This document shows, one piece after another, positions 55,492 through 64,000 of a stretch of 64,000 nt of DNA. The position numbers and the translations under genes are program-made. Each line of letters starts with the position of its first letter. The stretch's first letter is position 1. The notes under the pieces are model-generated. The model did not search any database and was not told the origin of the DNA. It worked only from the letters and a program-made list of their open reading frames with translations. The DNA is from Calvatia gigantea (taxonomy: Eukaryota > Basidiomycota > Agaricomycetes > Agaricales > Lycoperdaceae), in assembly GCA_025093985.1 (NCBI GenBank), contig JACAAK010000014.1, positions 744,001 through 808,000 on the forward strand, written 5' to 3'.

Positions 55492-57450
55492 ATGTCCAAC
55501 CCAGATCTCCAAGGGGCCCATGATTTTGTGTTTCACCAACTTAACAAGACCGTCAACGCCAATGCAGGTTCTGGTGGGTCCTCTTGACTCTCGGGGTGAT
55601 AAGGGATCGACCAAGGACGTCAACAGGTTTTAGGGAGCTCCTGAAAGCATCAATGCCAGAAGCCTTCCACGACTCCGGTGCTCGTGAGTCGTGACCCTCC
55701 CCGTTGTCATCCAGGCACTCGCTTGGACTACATCGACCAAATCTCCAGCTGGGGCTCTGGCACCTCGCAGAATCCCAAGCGCGTTCTTTGGATGCAGGGC
55801 CCAGCCGGGGTTGGGAAGTCCGCGGTAGCACAGTCTTGTGCGGAACTCCCGGCTGAACGAAATCAACTGGGAGCCGCATTTTTCTTTTCCCGCCCCAACC
55901 AGAGGGACGATCCTGCTTGCTTATTCACCTCCACCTCCTACCAAATCGACGCCAAGTCCACTTCATTCAGCAATATCCTTGACCGCGACATACGCAATGA
56001 TCCGACCCTTGTAGAGAAATCGATCTCAAGACAGCTCCGTGAGCTCCTTGTCAAGCCCCTGAGGGAACTGAGGGAGAAGGAGGATATGAAGGGCTATATG
56101 ATCATTATTGACGGCCTGGATGAATGTGCTGGAATCAAAGCGCAACAGGAAATAGTAAAAACCGTCGTAAATTCAATTCAAGAAAACACCACCCCCTTTC
56201 GCTGGGCCTTTTTCAGCTGCCCAGAATCTCACATCATTGCGTCCTTCATATCAGACCGTGTGCGCCCGCTATCCCTACACCTCGAGCTTCCGGTGTCCCG
56301 AGAAATTGACCATGAGGTTCTATGCTACCTAACATATGAACTTGAGAAGATACGGGAGGAATACGGTCTTCCATCATCATGGCCGTCCGAGAGGGATCTG
56401 GGAATCCTGGTTGACCGTTCAGCGGGGTTGTTCATCTACGCATCGGCGGTTGTGCGCTGTGTTGGCGAGCGCAATTCACCGGGACCCATTGATCAGCTGT
56501 GTCTCGTTCTTTTACTAACGAAACAAGCTGCAAGTAACGCTAGCTCAAACCATCCCTTATCGGAACTGGACCAATTCTGCGTGCTCATCATGCGATGTGT
56601 TCCCTCGAAGATTGTTCTGACAATCCAAAAAATTCTGCTACTCCACGACACAACCCCAAAGTCCCCCGACACCTATCACTATACAAATATCCACGCAATT
56701 GCCAATAGCCTCGGCCTATCGGGGGTGCAAGTACAGAACGCTTGCGCTACTCTTCGTTCTATGTTAAGACTTGGTCGTGAGACTATCGAATTTTATCATG
56801 CTTCATTCATGGATTTTCTCCGGGACCCAGACCGGTCAACGGAGCTTTGCATCTACGGAGAATGCTTGGACACTGTCCGGCAGGGTTTGTTAGAGCGTCT
56901 GGGCCATGTGCGTTCCCAAAGTACAGGTATGTGATAGTGGGACTTTTTGCAGCGCACTAAACTCACCATGAGACTTTCAATGTTTCTAGAGGAGTTAACC
57001 TTCGACCTGACATAATCACCTGCCCCTGGGGTCGGTAGGTACTTGACATATCAATACTTGGCCAATTTCTTTTTCCTCCTGTGTTTAGTACCCCCACCCC
57101 TTGCTTCCTTCGACAGCCGCCGGCCTAGCCAGATTCCAGTTCGGGGCGGTCCTTCGTCTGTACCGGGATGCCACTCACGGTGGTAGTGAGATAGCTCCGA
57201 AAAAGCTGAGACAAACGTGATTTCACACCTATGTTTTCAAATTTGCTCTGTTAATTTAGCTCAATTAGATTCCGACCGACCTTCGAAACAAGGTGATTCG
57301 TCGAAGCTACATCCGGCCGTATATTTTTACACACCGCCGGATGCAAAAAGGAATTGGGCCTACGTTCTCGGGCAGGGGAAAAACAAGGTTGTGTGGTGGG
57401 CAGGCCATCCCATGCAACTTGCTCCACATCCTTCTGTCTTCAAACTCTAG
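55492..57450 (+). pseudogene. NACHT NTPase pseudogene F
   Basis: Exon 1 (55492-55573) MSNPDLQGAHDFVFHQLNKT, intron 55574-55626, then FRELLKASMPEAFHDSGAR. A 7 base insertion (gtgagtc, next to a similar gtga) near 55684 shifts the frame. From there a long open stretch to 56934 has GPAGVGKSA, IIIDGLDECAGIKAQQ (intact Walker B), FRWAFFSCPESHI, LPVSREIDHEVLCYLTYELE and FYHASFMDFLRDPDRS. The next exon reaches a stop after FDLT (TAA where others have TGG). The tail keeps YVLGQGKNKVVWW and ends at 57450. Confidence 0.85.
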
Positions 57451-57904
57451 ATCAGTTAGGACACAGATTCTCATATTAGACTTCGATACAGTATCATAGT
57501 GCCAACGAGACACACATTGTGTGTCTGGGGAGTCAAATAGTTTATAATACCAGCTACGTTCCATTAACTTAATAACTGTTTAGGCCCAGGAGTCGGACTT
57601 GTTAAGATTTCAGGATTAATGTGAATCCCTTATCTCTGCATCGCTCAACCACCAATCATTAATCATCCTTCGTCTCTGGCATCACCTTTCGAGCTTCGCG
57701 TCTATCGCCACCATTCTTTCACGTTTCCACTCTTTGCCCAGCTTCTTAATCACACCAGCTAATCATTTTCCAACCACTTTTCTATATCTTGTTTGACAGA
57801 TGGATCACAGAGATCACACCCAAGGGTTTAGTAGGGTAGGAAGGACATGAAACCTGGAATCCAGGCCAGTAGATGGAAGCCTGAACTGACAGTCTTCGGC
57901 CTGT
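57451..57904. other. NACHT 3' flank, no gene
   Basis: Shares stretches with 31909-32475 and 51442-51780. Ends at the target site of the solo LTR. Confidence 0.45.
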
Positions 57905-57909
57905 CATAC

Positions 57910-58203
57910 TGTTGTAACGAGCGGCAAGGATCTAGAGTGAGATAATACACTCAGAATCGTAGAATGAGACTATAAATATATTAAGAAATACCTAGAGTGA
58001 GATAATACACTATAGGTCATATAAGTAAAAGGTATAATGCAGTTAAGCATAATGTAACTCACCTCAGAATCGTAGAACGAGACTGAGGTGTACGAAAGTA
58101 CAGTAAAGCTCGAAAATAGAGCGATTACATAATGGCTGATGTAATGAGTGGAACTGAAGAATAGTCCGAAGTAAGTCCTTACAAAGAGGGTATATGCACA
58201 ACA
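57910..58203 (-). mobile_element. solo copia LTR, inverted, target copy CATAC
   Basis: 294 bp, reverse complement of the 293 bp LTR at 39126 with a handful of changes, flanked by CATAC at 57905-57909 and 58204-58208. It shows the same copia family was active here earlier. Confidence 0.92.
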
Positions 58204-58208
58204 CATAC

Positions 58209-59399
58209 CCCCTCTTTGTGGTGGAGTGCAGAGATATAGGTGAGTGATAGTGGTGGCTGCTGTGGCGATCAGCTTAGTGTGGTCATTCCCTCAAAAACTG
58301 AATGAGATTATGTACTCAAACCATGGGCCTTTGATTCTTAGGTTGTGGCCAACCTAAAGAATTTTATGTGTTGCTGACCTCCATTCTGCTGGATGATCTT
58401 GAGAACAATTTCCATTCAGGTTCTCTGTAAGCACAAATCCTGATGAAAAACTCATTCTGAAAGCTCGAGTATGTTCAAATGGAAGCATTAATCTGTGCAA
58501 AAATTAAGGGATATCTACACTATCATATTACTAGAGTTTTGAACTTTTTTTGGCTTCCCCCTAGAAATTCCCACTGGGCCAACCTCTTTTAAATTCTGAT
58601 ATGTTATGTAACCCACTTTTGCCAGCCTGCATAAAAAAATCACGAAAGAAATGAACATGAATTGTACTCACTGGAGTAAAAAATTAATACCTGAATTTAT
58701 TAGAGAGTGAATGACTTCCTATAGGATTTAGAATTCTAGATCATATTTCTAAACCTTAATGGCACTTGATGCTGAAAAATTAGCTGAGCTACTGTATGAA
58801 ATACAAACTACTGAGGCCATAACAAATTCCACACCACAAATTGATGAGTCTCTCATATCTTTTAGAAGTGGTTGCAGCCAGCAAGGAGGTATAACAATTT
58901 AACTTGATCACTATTATGTCCATATTGTTTGGAGACCTGTAGCAGTCGCATATTGTATTTTGGAGGGGGAAAAGTATACATACAACCAAAAGATAAAGGA
59001 CCCAAATGGAGAGCTGGTGGCAAAGCCTCAAAAAAAGGGTTTATAGCAAGTGTCTGCAACTAGAGGGGGGGTAGGAGGCCTCCTCTAGATTAAGGTTTAG
59101 AAAAGGCCCTCTTTTGAGATTTGATATGATCCCATCACATAGCATTCCTGGCAAGTCACATTGCCACTTGGAGTGATTTAGAAAAATAATCTAGAATTCT
59201 AAACACTGCAGAAAGTCTAGACTCCTACCCAGTCACCTGGGATACTCTTAAGTAAGTGGACATTGATCTGAAGTGATACTGAAACTTCATCAACTGCTAA
59301 TGCATCACCTGGGATGCTCTTATGTAAGCAGACATTAATCTGAAGTGATACTGAAACTTTGTCAACTGCTAATGTATCCCAGGGGCTGGCACAAATATA
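58209..59399. other. CpG-poor spacer with relics
   Basis: 58240-58500 is a decayed copy of 51790-52060. 58789-59031 (minus) has degraded coding-like text (HLGPLSFGCMYTFPPP, QVKLLYLLAGCNHF) that I cannot name. 59217-59399 holds an imperfect direct repeat of about 80-90 bp and is the decayed inverse of 63770-63880. Confidence 0.5.
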
Positions 59400-61004
59400 C
59401 AGTAAGGGACAAAACTCTTCCAATGATTTTGACTTTTTCATGAAATCTCAAATAACTCAGCAACCAGTAAAGGTATCCACTTCAGAATTTAAATGTAGGT
59501 AGTCTTGTATCTTATCTACAAATAGGTATAAACAGCATTATGTAATATTAAGTTCCTGTGGTGATATGAATTAATCAACATTATGAGTCCATTGGAAGGG
59601 TTTTGTCCCTCTGTCTGAAACTACACAAAATCAGTTCTCTAATACTTTGTATAGCCCCCTTTGGCCTGTAAAACAGCCTGAACCCTCCTAGGCATACTCT
59701 CTATCAAATTCTGACACACTGATGCAGGAATTTTGCCCCATTCTATATCCACCCTTTCTCTGAGTTCAGTTATGCTGGAAGGGTAGTTTTCATACTCTTC
59801 TAGCCTGTTTTTGACATAAGTCCAGAGCTGTTCAATGGGATTAAGGTCTGGGAACTGTGGTGGCCACTCCATAACCTTTAAACCACTGTTTTCAAGCCAC
59901 ATTTTTGCTTTTTTGCTTGTGTGTTTGGAGTCATTGTCCTATTGGAAAAGGACTTGCCACTTCTTCTTCCTGTATTTCTTGAGACTTTGGTAAAGTTTGT
60001 CATCCAAAATGCAAACATAAAGGTCACCATCCATGGTACCTTCAATGTGGTGTATATGGCCAGGCCCCTGCCATAGCATGCACCCCCATATCATGCAAGA
60101 ACCTCCTCCAAACTTGACAGTTCCATTCACCAGCCTGTCACTAAGCCCCTCTCCTGCTGTTTTCCACACCCAATGCCTTCCATCTGACCCTATCCGATTG
60201 ATTTTAGTTTCATCTGTCCAAACTATCTGCTTCCAGTCCTCCACAGTCCAGTTTGCATATGTTTTTGCAAACACCAGCCTCTTCTGCTTGTGAACCCTAG
60301 TGAATAAAGGCTGTTTTCTCTTCACTACAGCCTTCATCCCTGCCCTTTTGAGTGTTCTTCAAATTGTTTTGGATGAAACAGGTTGGTTGGTAACATTTTG
60401 GAGGGCCTTTGTGACCTGAGAGGCATTATCAGCCTTGCAAGAGGTGAGAAGTCGAATGGCATATTTGGTATCAGAGGGGGAAAGCTTGCTTGGACGGCCA
60501 CCAGTGGATTTGGAAATTGTTGGCCTATGTTTAGAGCGAACTCTAGAGATAATACTGAGGGAATAACCAGTAGTGGAAGCAATTTGGGTAGCAGTATGTC
60601 CTTTGTCAAGGAGAAAGAGGATATAATCAATCTGAGAAGAAGAGAGAGGTTTTATGTCAACAGAAGATAAGTTATTGGGTTACTTTGGCCTGGAGAAGTA
60701 AGCTTTCATCTTTATACACAATCTACTCTCATCATATGATTTTATTTGAATTTGTTTGAGAGCAGTAAACAGAGTTATGTGCCTGGAGAAGATGAGGGAC
60801 AAAACCCTTCCAATGCACTCATAATATTCAATAATTCATATCTCCATAGAAACAAAGTATAATATTAAATGCTTAAACATATTTGTAGATAAGAAGCATG
60901 ACTACCTTCATTTAAAATTTGAAATGAATTGGCTTAGTGGTTGCTGAGTTATTTGAGATTTCATGAAAAAGTCAAAATCATTGGAAGGGTTTTGTCCCTT
61001 ACTA
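59400..61004 (-). mobile_element. Tc1/mariner-like transposon 1 (1,605 bp)
   Basis: Ends CAGTAAGGGACAAAAC and its complement (right tip ...TCCCTTACTA), TA on both sides (59398-59399, 61005-61006). Long terminal inverted repeats (about 70 bp or more, including ctcaaataactcagcaacc). Contains a broken transposase on the minus strand. Confidence 0.9.
59639..60660 (-). pseudogene. Tc1-like transposase, two nonsense changes
   Basis: Helix-turn-helix N-terminus (ASTTGYSLSIISRVRSKHR, GRPSKLSPSDTKYAIRLL), then TI followed by TGA where the sister element has CGA, AGMKAVVKRKQPLFTRVHKQ, catalytic IVWTDETKINRIGSDG, GSCMIWGCMLWQGPGH, VLFQ then TAG (sister has CAG), DNDSKHTSKKAKMWLE, and FPDLNPIEQLWTYVKNRLEE with the DDE glutamate. 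Both stops fit C-to-T changes. Non-autonomous as it stands. Confidence 0.88.
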
Positions 61005-61448
61005 TATGATGTTCATGTTTGGCTACAGTCTATATCACACCATCATAACATGTAACCTCCCTGCCTTTTTGCCTAAATTAGGCAGCACTTCCAACATCTG
61101 ATCAATTTTGGTAAGTCCAATAAGTGATTGTGATGATTAGGTTGTACTATACAAGCCATGAGGCTATTTATCAAAGTAAGTAAATCCTTCCAGAGCTCCT
61201 CTGTGGCTAGTTCAGCTTCACAATGCTTGTTCATAAAAACTATGAACTTAGGTGGTTTCCACCCACTTCCCAAGCCCAACATGTGCCACAAATCTAAGAA
61301 CATTGGTACAGGATATTTTATCCCCTTGATAACGTATTTTATGTTTGTACAATCATTTGAACAATATATCATTGTATTTGGATTGATGTTCATTTACAGC
61401 TTTTTTCAGATATTGGAGAGAATGAGTTTTGGCATGGTAGCAGACATA

Positions 61449-63053
61449 CAGTAAGGGACAAAACCGTTCCAATGTTTTGAACTTCTCAGAAGATCAGCTC
61501 ATATCTCAAGGACTACTGTGGCTGTGCACTTCCTAATTTAATTGTAGATAGTCCAGTATCTTATCTAATCATATGCAAAGTATGATTATGTAATCCTTTG
61601 TTTTAGGGGAGTTATTAATTAATTAATATTTTAAGTGCATTGGAACAGTTTTGTCCCTCTTGAAATTTATATACAAAATGGGTATTCTAGTACCTGGTAT
61701 AAGCTCCCTTGGCCTGTAAAACTGCCTGGACCCTCCTAGGCATACTCTCTATCAGATTCTGACACACTTCTGGTTCTATGTCATCCCACTCCTTTTGTAT
61801 CCTCTCCTATAGGGTATTCATGCTATCAGGAGGAGTATCATACTCTCCCAGCTTATTCTTGAGGTGAGTCCAGAGATGTTCAATGGGATTAAGGTCTGGA
61901 GACTGTGGGGGCCATACCATAACCTCCAATTCAGACTCATCTAGCCAGTTTGTAGCCTTTTTGCTCTTGTGTTTGGGGTCATTGTCCTGTTGGAAGACCA
62001 TATCCTCCTCATTCTTCCCATACCACCTGATGCTCCTCTTTAGTTCATCCCCCAAAATTTGAACATAAAGGTCAGCATCCATCTTCCCTTCAATTTTAGT
62101 GGCAAACCCCACTCCATCCCACAGCATACAACCCCAGATCATCACATTTCCTCCACCAAACTTGACTGTTCCCTCAACCAATCTATCATTCAGCCCCTCT
62201 CCTGCCTTTTTCCATACCCAAACCCTTCCATCTGATCCAAACCGATTGATTTTGGACTCATCTGTCCAAATAACCCTCTTCCAGTCCTCCAGGGTCCAGT
62301 TAACATGTGCTTCTGCCCACTCCAACCTTTTCCTCCTATGGACAGCAGTAAGTTTAGGTCGTTTCCGCTTGACTACAGCCTTCATTCCAGCTCCTCTGAG
62401 TGCCCTGCGCACTGTTTTGGTGGATACAGGCTGGGCAATAACATTTTGAAGTGATTTGGTGACTTGGGAGGCATTGTCAGCCTTGCGAGAGGTGATGAGG
62501 CGAACAGAATAGTGGATATCAGAGGGAGAAAGTTTAGATGGGCGGCCACCAACAGATTTGGAAAGTGTTGATCTATGTTTGGAGCGAATCCTAGAAATAG
62601 TACTGACTCCCAGACCAGTAATAGAAGCAATATGATGAGCAGATTTCCCTTGGTCCAGGTAAGAGAGGACTCTATTGGTCTGAGTAGAGGAAAGAGAGCG
62701 CATATAGTTGTAAAGGTATAGTGGGGGAGTTAATTTGCACCTGAGAATAAGCACATCCATTTATACATCACCCTACATGGTCACATGATTTTATTTGTAT
62801 TTATTTGATTGCAATAAACGAAGTCATGTGCTCAGAATTTGAGAGGGACAAAACTGTTCCAATGTACTTAAAATATTAATTAATTAATAACTCCCCCAAA
62901 ACAAAGGATTACATAATCATACTTTGCATATGATTAGATAAGATACTGGACTATCTACAATTAAATTAGGAAGTGCACAGCCACAGTAGTCCTTGAGTTA
63001 TGAGCTGATCTTCTGAAAAGTTCAAAACATTGGAACGGTTTTGTCCCTTACTG
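61449..63053 (-). mobile_element. Tc1/mariner-like transposon 2 (1,605 bp)
   Basis: Ends CAGTAAGGGACAAAACCG and its complement, TA at 61447-61448 and 63054-63055. Inverted repeats extend well inward (ttaattaattaataactccc region). Same length and same tips as transposon 1, but the interior differs. Inserted in the RecQ-like relic. Confidence 0.92.
61687..62760 (-). pseudogene. Tc1-like transposase, one nonsense codon
   Basis: Open from 62760 to 61807 and, beyond one TAG (NTL-stop-ERIQKEWDDIE, TGG expected), to 61687. Motifs: ASITGLGVSTISRIRSKHR, GGRPSKLSPSDIHYSVRLI, VIWTDESKINRFGSDG, VMIWGCMLWDG, FQQDNDPKHKSKKATNWLDE, SPDLNPIEHLWTHLKNKL. The second Asp and the Glu are separated by 34 residues, the DD34E spacing of Tc1. 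This is the better preserved of the two. Confidence 0.9.
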
Positions 63054-63690
63054 TAACATGGAAGTGGATGTGTTCCAGGAGAATCCATTGTAGTTGGCCA
63101 AGCTCTGTATATTCAAGTTGGAATTCTTGTCCCCATTGACTAATGCAATGGCCTTCATCAATGGACACATTGAAAAGGTTTGACACAAATTTTTTGTTGG
63201 CCCATAATGCACCAAATTGCTGGTCCTTGAGAATTTTTTCAGGACTGACAATGATAATGCAATATACACCCTCTTTGATGTCCTAAATGCATCTTAGCTG
63301 AGTAGTCTATAATGTCTTCCCATGTGCACCTTAAACACTTTGGCTGTAGCATTTTCTGTAGTTACATATTTATAGCCTTGACATTGACTGCTTCCAACTG
63401 CTTCACTTTTTTTTTGGTCTCTGAGGATGTTCAATGCTGTTGTGACTATAATACAGCCACCATCATTATACAAAAGTGGGATCCAGAATGTCAAGGTTTT
63501 TCAAGAGCCAGTGGCTGCAATGGTAATGCAGTCCTCTCTTTGGAGTTGCACTAGTGCATCATGCACTTGGTACAGGCAGGGATACACACCAAATCTTTCC
63601 CTGACACCTTCACATATTTGTTCTATTGAAGGAATCAGAGGCTTCAATGATGACATGAGAAAGTACGGGAGGGTTGCTTAATTAGGGGGG

Positions 63691-64000
63691 ATGCACAGGA
63701 AAGGCACCCTTCCATGAGAGCGTGACATTATCTAAGGCTGTAGCCAAACATCAACATCGTACATTTGTGCCAGTCCCTGGGACGCGTTAGCAGTTGACGA
63801 AGTTTCGGTATCACTTCGGATCAACGTCCGCTTACATAAGAGCGTCCCAGGTGACTGGGTAGGAGTCTGCGGGAAGTCATCCAGTTTCAGACCGGGTCAC
63901 AGTCGGTCACTGCACCGCCCCACAGTTTTAGTCATAGCGGCGACTGAAAATTCAATCAACGCAGCCACCCGCAGTCAAGCAAGCGCAGTCACCCCTGCCA
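63691..64000. other. CpG-rich right edge, inverse partner of 59.2-61.0 kb
   Basis: 63730-63885 is, in reverse complement, the uninterrupted and undecayed form of 59217-59399 plus 61005-61040 (tggcacaaatgtacgatg shows the empty transposon site). The last 120 bases contain repeated cagtca/cagcca motifs. No gene. Confidence 0.55.

Larger units (their letters stand above)
61073..63690 (-). pseudogene. RecQ-like DNA helicase relic, split by transposon 2
   Basis: Minus-strand pieces in helicase order: ALVQLQRDDCITIAATGS then TGA then KTLTFWIPLLYN (Walker A, 63550-63440), IIVTTALNILRDQKK, SPEKILKDQQFGALWANKKF with FNVSIDEGH and INQWGQEF-like text (63250-63090), then on the other side of the transposon DCTNIKYVIKGIKYPVPMFL and KPPKFIVFMNKHCEAELATE (61340-61200). 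Domain 1 and the start of domain 2 are recognisable; frames shift and stops occur. Such RecQ-type relics are common in basidiomycete repeat-rich DNA. Confidence 0.7.

Noticed and set aside
1..64000. CRISPR arrays, bacterial operons, riboswitches, tRNA and rRNA genes
   Set aside because: None seen on either strand; repeats are eukaryotic transposons and segmental duplications.

Overview
The window is nuclear DNA of a filamentous basidiomycete, most likely an Agaricomycete. Genes are broken by 50-60 nt GT-AG introns, STAND/NACHT genes form a cluster, and Ty1/copia LTR elements, Tc1-like transposons and RecQ-type helicase relics lie between them. No bacterial or organellar features were seen, and I recognised no tRNA, rRNA or CRISPR.

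Layout. 1-12.8 kb: the 5' end of an unidentified gene, a broken NACHT gene carrying a solo LTR, a 3' scrap of a fungalysin gene, an Nse3/MAGE gene, a phospholipase C relic, then a second version of the block with an intact NACHT gene (598 aa, the only clean family member here) and a complete fungalysin metalloprotease. 13.8-20.6 kb: an Hsp70-like ATPase gene, an unidentified minus-strand gene with an in-frame stop, and a decayed partial copy of the Hsp70 gene. 21.1-23.1 kb: a NACHT pseudogene. 23.7-25.6 kb: a charged, low-complexity, probably nuclear protein. 25.3-47.5 kb: a direct tandem duplication of a unit of about 7.9 kb. Each unit holds an inositol phosphorylceramide synthase (AUR1-type) gene, a divergent SAM methyltransferase gene, a frameshifted NACHT gene and a palindromic foldback element. 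Unit 2 was later split by a 6.3 kb Ty1/copia element with identical LTRs. 47.8-57.5 kb: an aldo-keto reductase gene, a GH24 lysozyme gene whose start codon reads ATC, and fragments of NACHT, peroxiredoxin and MCM4 genes, then another nearly full-length NACHT pseudogene. 57.9-63.7 kb: CpG-poor repeat-rich DNA with a solo LTR, two 1,605 bp Tc1-like elements and a RecQ-like helicase relic. CpG-rich DNA resumes at the right end.

The intact genes are ordinary metabolism and maintenance: sphingolipid synthesis, a secreted protease, Smc5/6, a redox enzyme. The accessory story is repeated copying of a NACHT family with at least seven loci plus one fragment captured inside a retroelement. Members share a short first exon (LQGAHDxVLNN...), a NACHT core and a C-terminal region ending near VLGxGKNK. 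Copying proceeded through tandem segmental duplications that left truncated neighbour genes at the junctions. Several breaks coincide with repeats, and CpG-to-TpG decay spreads from an LTR.

Caution: about 39.6-42.5 kb, inside the copia element, looks like error-rich unpolished sequence, so the structure of unit 2 needs read-level confirmation. Intron positions were assigned by eye from splice signals and frame.
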